A DNA stretch of 63,763 nucleotides from JANPPS01 sp043758105 (GCA_043758105.1 JAYVOF010000084.1:1-63763), one strand, 5' to 3'. Positions 49,887 through 58,614 are shown, counted from the stretch's first letter. A program made the numbers and translations. The notes: a model not told the origin generated them from the sequence alone.

Positions 49887-50638
49887 CCGCGCTCACCGTC
49901 ACCGGCCTGCACAAGGCGTTCGGCGCGACCAAGATCATCCAGGGCGTGGAGCTGACCGTCGCGCGCCACGAGCGCCACGCCGTGATCGGCCCGAATGGTG
50001 CCGGGAAAAGCACGCTGTTCCATCTCATCAGCGGACGCCTCCGCGCCGATTCCGGCACCGTGCGGCTGGGTGAGCGGGACATCACCGGCATGGCGCCGCA
50101 TGATATTTTCAACGCCGGGCTGGCGCGGAGCTTTCAGGTGACCAGCCTGTTTCCGAAGCTCAGCGTGTTCGAAAATCTGCGCGCCGCCGCCATGCGCCGC
50201 CATGGCTGCGGATTGGCGTTTTGGCGGCGGCTGGACGGCTATTCCAGCCTGCGCGCCCGCGCCAACGAGTTGCTGGCACAAATCGGCCTGGAACGCCGCC
50301 GCGATGTGCCAGCCGGCAGCCTCGCCTATGCCGAACAGCGCGCGCTGGAAATCGGCGTCACCATCGCGGGGGGCGCGGAGACGCTGCTGCTGGACGAGCC
50401 CACCGCCGGCATGAGCCGCGCCGAGACCGAGCGGGCGGTGACGCTGATCCGCCGGGTCAGCGAGAACCGCACGCTGGTGATGATCGAGCATGATCTGGGC
50501 GTGGTATTCGGCCTGGCCGACCGCATTTCCGTGCTGGCCGAGGGCCGCGTGATCGCCTCTGGCTTGCCCGACCAAGTCCGCGGAGACCCCGCCGTCCGCA
50601 CAGCCTATCTCGGCGCCGCCGCGGAGCAGCTCTCATGA
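49883..50638 (+). CDS. livG: ABC transporter ATP-binding protein, LivG family
   Basis: The 251-residue ATPase has Walker A VIGPNGAGKSTLFHLISG, a modified signature LAYAEQRALEIG (in place of LSGGQ), and Walker B LLLDEPTAGM followed by IEHDLGVVFGLADRI. These are standard for LivG, where LAYGxQRxLEI is common. It overlaps livM by ATGA. LivG pairs with LivF, which starts 79 bases downstream after a palindromic repeat. Confidence 0.92.
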   Translation: MTALTVTGLHKAFGATKIIQGVELTVARHERHAVIGPNGAGKSTLFHLISGRLRADSGTVRLGERDITGMAPHDIFNAGLARSFQVTSLFPKLSVFENLRAAAMRRHGCGLAFWRRLDGYSSLRARANELLAQIGLERRRDVPAGSLAYAEQRALEIGVTIAGGAETLLLDEPTAGMSRAETERAVTLIRRVSENRTLVMIEHDLGVVFGLADRISVLAEGRVIASGLPDQVRGDPAVRTAYLGAAAEQLS

Positions 50639-50652
50639 GGCCGTTTGCGGTT

Positions 50653-50708
50653 GGTGGGCTGAAGCCCACCCTACGTGAGCGTCGCCGTTGGGTGGGCTTC
50701 AGCCCACC
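50653..50708. repeat. Inverted pair of GGTGGGCTTCAGCCCACC palindromes
   Basis: Two 18-base hairpin sequences lie at 50653-50670 (ggtgggctgaagcccacc) and 50691-50708 (ggtgggcttcagcccacc). They are exact reverse complements of each other and each can fold into a stem of eight base pairs. They occupy the gap between livG and livF and probably act as a REP-like element, or attenuate or stabilise the transcript. They are different from the ccctctccc REP family. Confidence 0.85.
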
Positions 50709-50717
50709 ACTGCCACG

Positions 50718-51410
50718 ATGCTAAGCATCGACAACCTCGAGGCCTGGTATGGCAAGTCCCAGGTCCTACACGGCGTCTCACTCCAAATTGCCAAGGGCGA
50801 GATCGTGGCGCTCCTGGGACGCAATGGGGCCGGGCGGAGCACGATGCTGAAGGCGATCATGGGCGGGGTGACCCGGACCGGCAGCATCCGGTTTGACGAC
50901 CAAGAGATCGCTCGCCTCGCCCCGCACCAGGTCGCGCGTCTGGGCCTGGGCTACGTGCCAGAGGACCGCAGCATCTTCCCGGACCTCACGACCGAGCAAA
51001 ACCTCATCCTGGGCGAAAAGCCCGGACCCGGCGGCCCGTTCGTGCTGAGCGACGCCTACGCCCTGTTCCCCCGCCTCAAAGAACGCGCCACCGCCCCGGC
51101 CGGTGCATTGTCAGGCGGGGAGCAGCAGATGCTCGCCATGTGCCGCACGCTCATGGGCTGCCCCTCGCTGCTGATGGTCGATGAACCCACCGAGGGGCTG
51201 GCACCCATGATGGTGCAGGCAGTGCGCGAAATGCTGGTGGCCGTGGCAGCACGGGGCACGACCATCCTGCTCGTGGAACAAAAACTCGACATCGCGCTCG
51301 CCATCAGCCAGCGGCTTTACGTCATGGGACACGGCGAAATCGTGTTCGAAGGCACGCCCGCGTCGCTCGCGAGCAATGCGCAAATCAGACGTGAATGGTT
51401 GGAGGTATGA
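50718..51410 (+). CDS. livF: ABC transporter ATP-binding protein, LivF family (Arg in Walker A)
   Basis: The 230-residue LivF-type ATPase starts MLSIDNLEAWYGKSQVLHGV. The signature LSGGEQQMLAMCRTL and Walker B LLMVDEPTEGLAPM are standard. Walker A reads GRNGAGRSTML, so the invariant Lys is Arg (R40, codon cgg at 50835-50837). In P-loop ATPases this often lowers nucleotide affinity, although Arg does occur in some LivF relatives. The start at 50718 gives the normal N-terminus; the frame is open ten codons upstream through the palindromic repeat. The stop codon overlaps the start of the next gene. Confidence 0.9.
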   Translation: MLSIDNLEAWYGKSQVLHGVSLQIAKGEIVALLGRNGAGRSTMLKAIMGGVTRTGSIRFDDQEIARLAPHQVARLGLGYVPEDRSIFPDLTTEQNLILGEKPGPGGPFVLSDAYALFPRLKERATAPAGALSGGEQQMLAMCRTLMGCPSLLMVDEPTEGLAPMMVQAVREMLVAVAARGTTILLVEQKLDIALAISQRLYVMGHGEIVFEGTPASLASNAQIRREWLEV

Positions 51411-53449
51411 TGCTTACACAGACCCGGTATGGCGACGTGGTGGTCCTTAGTCTGGACAATCCGCCGGTGAACGCGATGGGCATCAAGCTCCGGACGGCGA
51501 TCATGGACGCGCTGACGGCGCTGCGGGCCGATACCAGCGTGAAGGCCATCGTGCTGGCCGGTAAGGACCAGGTGTTCAGCGGTGGCGCCGACATCACCGA
51601 GTTCGGCAAGCCCGGCGTGGACCCCAATCTCCGCCAGATGATCGCCTACTTGGAAGATATGCCGATCCCGGTCGTGGCCGCCATCCGCGGCGTGGCGTTC
51701 GGCGGTGGGCTGGAGCTGGCTTTGGGCTGCCACGCGCGGGTCGCGTGGGCCACGGCGAAGCTGGCGCTCCCCGAAGTGAAGCTGGGCCTGCTGCCCGGCG
51801 CCGGCGGCACTCAGCGTCTGCCGCGGGTTGTAGGGTTGGAGAAAGCCGTCAGCATGATCCTGACCGGCAACCCGATCAGCGGTAAAGAGGCGGCCGAGTG
51901 CGGCCTGGTGGACGCGCTGCTGGACGGCCCCTACCCGGACGCAGCGGTGACCTTCGCGCAAGGCCTGCACGAGCGGCGCCGGGTGCGGGACCGGGACGAA
52001 AAGCTGGAGCCGGCGCGGGCCGATCCCGGCCTGCTTGATCGCTTGGCCGCGCCCGTTTTGAAGACGACGGCCGCGGTCGCGCCCCGCCAGTGCCTGGAAA
52101 GCATCCGGGCCGCGGTCACCCAGCCCATGGACGAGGGCCTGGCGACCGAGCGCCGGCTGTTCGAGGAACTCATGAACGGCGATGAAAGCCGCGCGCAGCG
52201 CTACGCGTTCTTCTCGGAGCGGGAGGCGCAGAAGGCCCCGCTGCCACCGGGCACCCAGCCGCGCCCGGTGCATCAGGCCGCAGTGATCGGCGCTGGCACC
52301 ATGGGTGGCGGCATCGCCATGTGTTTTGCCAATGCCGGCATTCCCGTGACCGTGATCGAGACGGAACAGGCCGCGCTGGACCGCGGCCTGGCCCGCATCA
52401 CCGAGCTGTATGGCATGTCCGCCAAGCGCGGCAGCATCACGCAAGCCCAAGCCGAGGAACGCCGCGGCCGCATCACCGGGCAGCTGGGTTTGGAGGGCGT
52501 GAAGAACGCGGACATCGTGGTGGAAGCGGTATTCGAGGATATGGAGGTGAAGCGGCAAGTCTTCGCCGAGCTGGACCGCCTCGCCAAGCCCGGCGCGGTG
52601 CTGGCCACCAACACGAGCTACCTCGACATCGACCAGATCGCCGCCAGCACCGGGCGGCCCGGCGACGTGCTGGGCATGCACTTCTTCAGCCCGGCCAACG
52701 TGATGAAACTGCTGGAGGTCGTGCGCGGCAGCACCGCGTCACCGGCCGTGGTGGCGACGGCGTCCGCCATCGGCAAGAAGCTCGGTAAGGTGTCGGTCGT
52801 GGTGGGCAATTGCTTCGGCTTCGTCGGCAACCGCATGCTGGCCAAGCGCTCGGACGCGGCGGAGCGGCTGTTGCTGGACGGCGCGTCACCCACGGAGGTT
52901 GATAAAGCCCTCACCGATTTCGGCTTCAAGATGGGCCCGTTCGCCATGGCGGACATGGCCGGGCTCGATATCGGCATGCGCATCCGCAAGGCTTTCGGCA
53001 AGGTGGCGCCGGTGTCGGACGCGATCTGCGAGCGGGGGCGGTATGGGCAGAAAACCGGGTCCGGATACTATTTGTATGAAGGCCGTGACGCCAAGCCCGA
53101 CCCGGCGGTGGACGCCATCATCGCGGAGCAAAGCCACAAGCTCGGCATCACCCGGCACAAAATCGCGCCCGATGAGATCACCGAGCGGCTGGTGTTCCCG
53201 ATGATCAACGAGGGCGCGCGTATTTTGGAAGAGGGGATCGCGGTCCGGCCCGGCGACATCGATACCATCTGGCTCACCGGCTACAACTGGCCGGCCTATC
53301 GCGGGGGGCCAATGTTCTATGCCAATCTGGTCGGCCTCAAACACATCGCGGCGCGGCTGAACGCCTTTGCGGACCAGACCGGTGACGAGACGCTGCGGCC
53401 CGCGCCGCTACTGGCGAAGCTCGCTGCCGAGGGAGCCAGCTTTGGTTAG
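51410..53449 (+). CDS. Bifunctional enoyl-CoA hydratase/3-hydroxyacyl-CoA dehydrogenase
   Basis: The roughly 679-residue FadB/MFE-1-like enzyme catalyses two beta-oxidation steps, hydration and NAD-dependent oxidation. The N-terminal crotonase domain has DQVFSGGADITEF and the oxyanion region GVAFGGGLELALGCH, with PEVKLGLLPGAGGTQRLPR. The C-terminal dehydrogenase part has AVIGAGTMGGGIAMCFANAG (NAD) and GMHFFSPANVMKLLEVV with the catalytic His. Two ATGs at 51407 and 51410 are possible; GGAGG at 51401-51405 has better spacing to 51410. It directly follows livF. It is not fused to a thiolase; a separate thiolase lies downstream. Confidence 0.93.
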   Translation: MLTQTRYGDVVVLSLDNPPVNAMGIKLRTAIMDALTALRADTSVKAIVLAGKDQVFSGGADITEFGKPGVDPNLRQMIAYLEDMPIPVVAAIRGVAFGGGLELALGCHARVAWATAKLALPEVKLGLLPGAGGTQRLPRVVGLEKAVSMILTGNPISGKEAAECGLVDALLDGPYPDAAVTFAQGLHERRRVRDRDEKLEPARADPGLLDRLAAPVLKTTAAVAPRQCLESIRAAVTQPMDEGLATERRLFEELMNGDESRAQRYAFFSEREAQKAPLPPGTQPRPVHQAAVIGAGTMGGGIAMCFANAGIPVTVIETEQAALDRGLARITELYGMSAKRGSITQAQAEERRGRITGQLGLEGVKNADIVVEAVFEDMEVKRQVFAELDRLAKPGAVLATNTSYLDIDQIAASTGRPGDVLGMHFFSPANVMKLLEVVRGSTASPAVVATASAIGKKLGKVSVVVGNCFGFVGNRMLAKRSDAAERLLLDGASPTEVDKALTDFGFKMGPFAMADMAGLDIGMRIRKAFGKVAPVSDAICERGRYGQKTGSGYYLYEGRDAKPDPAVDAIIAEQSHKLGITRHKIAPDEITERLVFPMINEGARILEEGIAVRPGDIDTIWLTGYNWPAYRGGPMFYANLVGLKHIAARLNAFADQTGDETLRPAPLLAKLAAEGASFG

Positions 53450-53461
53450 AGAAAAAAAGCG

Positions 53462-53597
53462 CCCCCTCTCCCTCCGGGAGAGGGGTGGGGTGAGGGAAAC
53501 GCCACGCACCGGTTGCGGCGGTGTCTGGACCCCGAACCACGCGAAAGCCTGTCCCGGTTGTTTCCCTCATGCCGGCCCTCTCCCGGAGGGAGAGGGA
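53462..53597. repeat. Paired inverted REP/BIME-like element
   Basis: The left arm (53462-53500) reads ccccctctccctccgggagaggggtggggtgaggg, and the right arm (53560-53596) is its inverse, ending ggccctctcccggagggagaggg. The element fills the gap between the bifunctional dehydrogenase gene and the acyl-CoA ligase gene, ending about 12 bases before the ligase ATG. Same family as 48515, 62537 and 63626. Confidence 0.88.
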
Positions 53598-53608
53598 GAA
53601 GAAAGATC

Positions 53609-55219
53609 ATGAAATCCTGGGAAGCGCTCTACCCGCCGGGCCTGAGGTGGGACACTCCGATCCCCACTAGCACGCTGCCGGCGATGCTGGATCGGGCCGT
53701 CGCACTTTACGCAGACCGCCCGGCCATCGATTTCCGCGGCCGCACCATCAGCTTTGCCGAGCTTGGACAACGCGTGGACCGTGCCGCCGCCGGGCTGTTG
53801 GCGCGGGGATTGAAACCGGCCGAGCCGATCGCGCTCCTGCTACCCAATACCCCGGCCCACCCGATCGCGTTCTTCGCCATCCTGAAGGCGGGCGGGCGTG
53901 TGGTGCACCTCTCCCCGCTCGACCCCGTGCGCGTCATGGCCAAGAAGCTGGAGGATTCCGGCGCCAAAACGCTGGTCACCACCAACCTCGCGCCAGTCCT
54001 CACGCCAGCCCTCGCGCTAGAAGCCGAACACGCGGTGGAGCGGCTGATCGTCTTCCAGGACCTGGAATGGGGCCCGAGCCCCGCCGTGCCGATGCCGGAG
54101 CACGCGATCCCGTGGTCCGCGCTGGATGCGCCAATCCCCACCTGGCCGGAAATCCACGAGCACGACGTGGCCGTCCTACAATTCACCGGCGGCACCACCG
54201 GGCACCCGCGCGCCGCCATGCTGACCCACGCCAACCTCACCGCCGCCACCGCCATCTATGATTTGTTCTCCGCCGCCACGGGGCGCGAATACCTGCCTAC
54301 CGACCGGATCATGTGCGTGCTGCCGCTGTTCCACATCTATGCGCTGACGGCCGTCATGTTCCGCGCCATCACTGCCGGGACCGTCCTGCTGCTCCGCCCC
54401 CGCTTCGACCCGGCGGCGATGCTGGACGATATCGAGGCCGGATGCACCCACTTCAACGGCGTGCCGACCATGTTTATCGCCCTCCTGAACCAGCCCGGCG
54501 CCGCGCAGCGCAACTGGTCCAGCCTCAAAAGCGTGAGCTCCGGCGGGGCGGGGATGCCGCATGAGATCGGCACCCAGTTCACGGCGCTCACCCACCTCCG
54601 CATCGGCGGCGGCTGGGGCATGACCGAGACTTCCCCCGCCGGCACCAACCTCTGGCCCGACCGCCCGCAACAGCCCGGCGAGATCGGTATACCCTTGCCC
54701 GGCATCGACATGGAGATCGTGGCACTGGACGACCCGGGCCGGGTGCTGCCGGTGGGGGAGACGGGGGAAATCCGCATCAAGGGTCCGAACGTGACGCCGG
54801 GCTATTACAATCGCCCGGCGGAGAACGAGACCGCGTTCGTCGATGGCTGGTTCCTCACCGGTGACATCGGCCGCATGGGCCCGGACGGCAGCTTCTTCCT
54901 TGTGGACCGCAAGAAGGAGATGATCATCTCCGGCGGCTTCAACGTCTATCCCCGGGTGATCGAGGATGCGATCTACGAGCATCCGGACATCCGGGAGGCC
55001 GCGGTGATCGGCGTCGCGGACCCGTATCGCGGCCACGCGGCCAAGGCATTCGTGAGCCTACGCGAGGGCGCCGGACCCTTGACCTTGGACGCGTTGCGCG
55101 CGTTCCTGGCGGACAAGCTCGGGCGGCACGAAATGCCGTCCGAGCTCGAAATCAGAGACGAGCTGCCGCACACGCCCGTGGGCAAGCTCGCGAAACGGGA
55201 ATTGGAGACCCATACATGA
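53609..55219 (+). CDS. Acyl-CoA synthetase (long-chain fatty acid-CoA ligase type)
   Basis: The 536-residue AMP-forming ligase activates a carboxylic acid to its CoA thioester. Motifs are the P-loop LQFTGGTTGHPRAAML, the A4-A5 region GGWGMTETSPAGTN, GWFLTGDIGRMGPDG, the hinge VDRKKEMIISGGFNVYP and the catalytic lysine in GKLAKRELE. The ATG at 53609 follows a purine-rich AGAAGAAAG. A longer frame starting at 53513 runs through the REP-like element and is not protein-like. Together with the hydratase/dehydrogenase, thiolase and acyl-CoA dehydrogenase this forms a beta-oxidation set. The natural acid is unknown. Confidence 0.92.
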   Translation: MKSWEALYPPGLRWDTPIPTSTLPAMLDRAVALYADRPAIDFRGRTISFAELGQRVDRAAAGLLARGLKPAEPIALLLPNTPAHPIAFFAILKAGGRVVHLSPLDPVRVMAKKLEDSGAKTLVTTNLAPVLTPALALEAEHAVERLIVFQDLEWGPSPAVPMPEHAIPWSALDAPIPTWPEIHEHDVAVLQFTGGTTGHPRAAMLTHANLTAATAIYDLFSAATGREYLPTDRIMCVLPLFHIYALTAVMFRAITAGTVLLLRPRFDPAAMLDDIEAGCTHFNGVPTMFIALLNQPGAAQRNWSSLKSVSSGGAGMPHEIGTQFTALTHLRIGGGWGMTETSPAGTNLWPDRPQQPGEIGIPLPGIDMEIVALDDPGRVLPVGETGEIRIKGPNVTPGYYNRPAENETAFVDGWFLTGDIGRMGPDGSFFLVDRKKEMIISGGFNVYPRVIEDAIYEHPDIREAAVIGVADPYRGHAAKAFVSLREGAGPLTLDALRAFLADKLGRHEMPSELEIRDELPHTPVGKLAKRELETHT

Positions 55220-56397
55220 TTGAAGCCGTCATCGTCAGCACCGCCCGCACGCCGATCGGGCGCGCCATGCGGGGCGCGTTCAACATGACCCATGGCGCCG
55301 AGATGGGCGGCCACGTGATCCGCCACGCGGTAGAACGCGCCGGGCTGGAACCGGGTGAGGTGGAAGAGGTCGTGCTCGGCTGCGCCAATCCGGAGGGGGC
55401 GACCGGCGGCAACATCGCGCGGCAAGCGGCGCTCCGGGCGGGCCTGGCGACCGGGACGGCAGCCATGACGGTGAACCGGTTCTGCTCGAGCGGCCTGCAG
55501 GCCATCGCCATCGCCGCGAACCGCGTGGTGTGTGACGGCGTGCCGGTCGCGGTGGCGGGCGGGCTTGAGAACATCAGCCTCGTGCAGACCACCATGAATC
55601 GGCACATGTATAAGGACCATTGGCTCGAGGACCATGTGCCGGCCGTGTATATGCCGATGATCGAGACGGCGGACATCGTGGCGGCGCGGTACGGCATCAG
55701 CCGGGAGGCGCAGGACGAGTACGCGCTCGAAAGCCAGCGGCGCACCGCGGCGGGCCAGCAGGCCGGGCGTTTTGCCGAGGAAATCGTGCCGCTGGCAAGC
55801 GTGAAGGCGGTCACGGACAAGGACACGCAGGAGGTCCGGCACGAATCCGTTGACCTACGCTCGGATGAGGGTAATCGCCCGGAGACCACGCTGGAGGGCC
55901 TGGCGAAGCTGAAGCCGGTCCGCGGCGAGGGCGCGTTCATCACCGCCGGCAACGCCAGCCAGCTGAGCGACGGTGCCAGCGCCTGCGTGGTGATGTCGGC
56001 GGCCGAGGCCTCCAAGCGTGGCCTCACACCGTTGGGCATCTTTCGCGGCTTGGCGGTCGCCGGGTGCGAGCCGGACGAGATGGGCATTGGCCCGGTGTAT
56101 GCCGTGCCCCGCCTGCTGGCACGGCATGGCCTCACGGTCGATGACATCGATCTGTGGGAGCTGAACGAGGCGTTTGCCAGCCAGGTGCTGTATTGCGCGC
56201 AAAAGCTCGGCATCCCGCATGACCGGCTGAACGTGGACGGCGGCGCCATCTCGATCGGGCATCCGTATGGCATGAGCGGCGCCCGCATGACCGGCCACGC
56301 GCTGATCGAGGGCAAGCGCCGGGGTGCCAAACGCGTGGTGGTCACCATGTGCATCGGTGGCGGCCAAGGCGCCGCCGGTTTGTTCGAAATACCGTAA
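55216..56397 (+). CDS. Acetyl-CoA acyltransferase (thiolase)
   Basis: The 393-residue thiolase cleaves 3-ketoacyl-CoA. It has the nucleophilic Cys in TVNRFCSSGLQAIAIAANRV, WELNEAFASQVLYCA, and the catalytic His and Cys in GGAISIGHPYGMSGARMTGH and VTMCIGGGQGAAGLFE. The start overlaps the ligase stop by ATGA. The length is standard. Confidence 0.95.
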   Translation: MIEAVIVSTARTPIGRAMRGAFNMTHGAEMGGHVIRHAVERAGLEPGEVEEVVLGCANPEGATGGNIARQAALRAGLATGTAAMTVNRFCSSGLQAIAIAANRVVCDGVPVAVAGGLENISLVQTTMNRHMYKDHWLEDHVPAVYMPMIETADIVAARYGISREAQDEYALESQRRTAAGQQAGRFAEEIVPLASVKAVTDKDTQEVRHESVDLRSDEGNRPETTLEGLAKLKPVRGEGAFITAGNASQLSDGASACVVMSAAEASKRGLTPLGIFRGLAVAGCEPDEMGIGPVYAVPRLLARHGLTVDDIDLWELNEAFASQVLYCAQKLGIPHDRLNVDGGAISIGHPYGMSGARMTGHALIEGKRRGAKRVVVTMCIGGGQGAAGLFEIP

Positions 56398-56406
56398 CAT
56401 CGTGGT

Positions 56407-56478
56407 GCGGATAAGCGCTTGCGCCATCCGTCAATATGGACCGGGTATCTATGGCGGATGGCGCAAGCGCTTATCCGC
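56407..56478. repeat. 24-bp perfect inverted repeat between thiolase and acyl-CoA dehydrogenase
   Basis: Arm 56407-56430 (starts gcggataagcgcttgcgcca) is exactly reverse-complementary to arm 56455-56478, with a 24-base loop between. It can form a long stem-loop in RNA, and the sequence resembles enterobacterial-style palindromic elements. It could act as a terminator or processing site; no U-tract follows, so an intrinsic terminator is less likely. Confidence 0.85.
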
Positions 56479-56502
56479 CTTACGGATTAAGGGGGGACTG
56501 CC

Positions 56503-57699
56503 ATGGACCTAAGCTTCACGCCAGAAGAAATCGCCTTCCGCGAGAAAATGCGCAGCTTCTTCACCACGCAAATCCCCGCCGCCATCCGCGAGCAGGTGAC
56601 GAAGGGCGAGCACGTCAGCAAGGCGCAGCAGGTGCAGGCCCAGCAAATCCTGAACGCCAACGGCCTGGCCGTGCCGCATTGGCCGCAGGAGTGGGGCGGG
56701 CAGGATTGGTCCCCGGTGCAACTGTATATCTATCAGGAAGAGCTGCAGCAGGCCTGCGTCCCCTTCCCGCTCGCGTTCAACGCCAGCATGGTCGGCCCGG
56801 TGATCGCGCAATTCGGCACAGAAGAGCAGAAGCGTAAGTTCCTGCCGGCTACCGCCAATCTGGATATCTGGTGGTGTCAGGGCTTCTCCGAGCCCGGCGC
56901 CGGGTCGGATTTGGCTAGTCTCCGCACCACCGCCATCAAGGACGGCGACCATTATATCGTCAACGGCCAGAAGACCTGGACCACGCTCGCCCAATACGCC
57001 GACTGGATCTTTTGTCTGGCCCGAACCGACAACACGGCCAAGAAGCAGCTCGGCATCAGCTTCATCCTGATCGACATGAAGACGCCGGGCATCACGGTGC
57101 GTCCGATTCAGACGATCGATGGCGGGCTGGAGGTGAACGAGGTCTGGTTCGATGACGTGCGGGTGCCGCTCAAAAACCTGGTCGGTGAAGAAAATCGCGG
57201 CTGGGACTACGCCAAATTCCTGCTGGGTAACGAGCGCACCGGCATCGCCCGCGTGGGCGTGAGCAAGGCGCGCATCCGCCGCATCAAGCAGCTGGCGGCG
57301 CTGGAGCGCGTCGGCGACCGCGCGCTGATGGACGAGCCGCATTTCCGCGAAAAGGTCGCCGCCGTCGAGGTGGAGCTGAAAGCGCTGGAAATGACCCAGC
57401 TCCGCGTCGTGGCCGACGAACGCCATCGCGAAAAGGGCAAGCCCAACCCGGCCAGCTCCATCCTCAAGCTGAAAGGCAGCGAGCTGCAGCAAGCGACGAC
57501 CGAGCTGCTGATGGACGTGGTCGGCCCCTATATCCTGCCGTATGACGATCATGAGGAGGGCTCGAACGAGCCGCCGGTGGGCCCGGACTACGCGGCGGAG
57601 GCGGCGCCCACGTATTTCAACTGGCGAAAGGTCTCGATCTATGGCGGGTCGAACGAGATCCAGCGGAACATCGTGGCCAAAGCGATCCTGGGGTTTTAA
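56503..57699 (+). CDS. Acyl-CoA dehydrogenase
   Basis: The 398-residue FAD-dependent enzyme performs the first beta-oxidation step. It has CQGFSEPGAGSDLASLRT (substrate/FAD loop), VNGQKTWTTLAQYADWIF, GITVRPIQTIDGGLEVNEVWFDD, and the C-terminal SIYGGSNEIQRNIVAKAILG. The ATG at 56503 is preceded by AAGGGGGGA. It follows the thiolase gene by 105 bases, mainly occupied by an inverted repeat, and completes the beta-oxidation set. The electron acceptor flavoprotein is not in the window. Confidence 0.94.
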   Translation: MDLSFTPEEIAFREKMRSFFTTQIPAAIREQVTKGEHVSKAQQVQAQQILNANGLAVPHWPQEWGGQDWSPVQLYIYQEELQQACVPFPLAFNASMVGPVIAQFGTEEQKRKFLPATANLDIWWCQGFSEPGAGSDLASLRTTAIKDGDHYIVNGQKTWTTLAQYADWIFCLARTDNTAKKQLGISFILIDMKTPGITVRPIQTIDGGLEVNEVWFDDVRVPLKNLVGEENRGWDYAKFLLGNERTGIARVGVSKARIRRIKQLAALERVGDRALMDEPHFREKVAAVEVELKALEMTQLRVVADERHREKGKPNPASSILKLKGSELQQATTELLMDVVGPYILPYDDHEEGSNEPPVGPDYAAEAAPTYFNWRKVSIYGGSNEIQRNIVAKAILGF

Positions 57700-57756
57700 T
57701 ACCAGCGGCATCAACTTGTCGCGCGGCACTCCAGGGGCAACAGATGCTCGTGCGGC

Positions 57757-57790
57757 CCCTGGATTGCTTCACCAAGCGGCTCGCAATGAC
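57757..57790 (+). repeat. 34-bp dispersed repeat, copy 2
   Basis: The sequence begins ctggattgcttcaccaagcg and ends ggctcgcaatgacgg, differing from copy 1 (18810) by a single base. It is preceded by cggcccctgg, as is copy 3 (27481). It lies in the 132-base gap between the acyl-CoA dehydrogenase gene and the convergent LutA-like gene, where no promoter or gene is apparent. Confidence 0.85.
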
Positions 57791-57831
57791 GGAGGCTTGT
57801 GGGGTGAAACGCCCGAGTTCGCTGATCCGGG

Positions 57832-58605
57832 TTAGCTGATCCGGGGCTGGCCGATCGGGGCCACCGTGTCTGTCATGCCCGCCAGGATTTCGGCCACATG
57901 ACGAACGCGGACCGCACTGCCCTCCCGGCTCAACCGCCCGGCCATATTCAGCAGGCAGCCCATGTCCCCGGCCAGCAACGTGTCCGCCCCCGTCGCGGTA
58001 ATGTCGGTCGCCTTATCGGATACCATGCGGGTCGAGATTTCCGGATACTTGACGCAGAACGTCCCGCCAAAGCCGCAACACACTTCCGGCTCGGTCATCT
58101 CGACCAGGGTCAGACCCGTTACAGTATCCAACAGCGCCCGCGGCTGCGCCTTGACGCCGAGCTCGCGTAGGCCGGAGCAGCTGTCGTGGTAGGTCGCGGT
58201 GCCGGCATACGTGGCGGTGACGCGGTCCACCGCCAGCACGTCCGTCAGGAACGCCACTAACTCGAACGTGCGGGCCGCCAATGCCTCGGCCCGGGTGCGC
58301 AGATCGGGGTCATTTTCGAACAACGCCGGAAAATGGTGGGAGATCATGCCGGCGCAGGAACCGGACGGGGCCACGACGTAATCATATCCCGCGAACGCCT
58401 CGATCACGTTGCGGGCGATATCGGCCGCCGTGACCCGGTCCCCTGAATTATAGGCCGGCTGACCGCAGCACGTCTGCGCGCGCGGCACCTCCACCATGCA
58501 GCCGGCGTCCTCCAGCAACTTGATGGCGGCAAACCCCACCGTGGGCCGGTGCAAATCCACCAGGCAGGTGACGAACAACGCGACGCGGGGGCGGGTTTGC
58601 AGCAT
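57832..58605 (-). CDS. LutA/YkgE-type Fe-S protein (lactate utilisation-like)
   Basis: The 257-residue protein carries two CCG-type cysteine domains: TCCGQPAYNSG and VCCGFGGTFCVKYPEIS, with the N-terminal VALFVTCLVDLHRP. It belongs to the LutA/YkgE/GlcF-like family, which forms iron-sulphur-containing lactate or glycolate oxidation complexes. LutA works with LutB and LutC, but neither is next to it here, so its partner is encoded elsewhere or it has another role. It is convergent with the acyl-CoA dehydrogenase gene. Confidence 0.87.
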   Translation of the reverse strand: MLQTRPRVALFVTCLVDLHRPTVGFAAIKLLEDAGCMVEVPRAQTCCGQPAYNSGDRVTAADIARNVIEAFAGYDYVVAPSGSCAGMISHHFPALFENDPDLRTRAEALAARTFELVAFLTDVLAVDRVTATYAGTATYHDSCSGLRELGVKAQPRALLDTVTGLTLVEMTEPEVCCGFGGTFCVKYPEISTRMVSDKATDITATGADTLLAGDMGCLLNMAGRLSREGSAVRVRHVAEILAGMTDTVAPIGQPRIS

Positions 58606-58614
58606 GGGGCAGGT

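Noticed and set aside
51317..52681. 454-codon minus-strand frame opposite the bifunctional FadB-like gene
   Set aside because: His/Gln/Arg-rich antisense sequence without domain similarity; the plus-strand gene is well supported by motifs.
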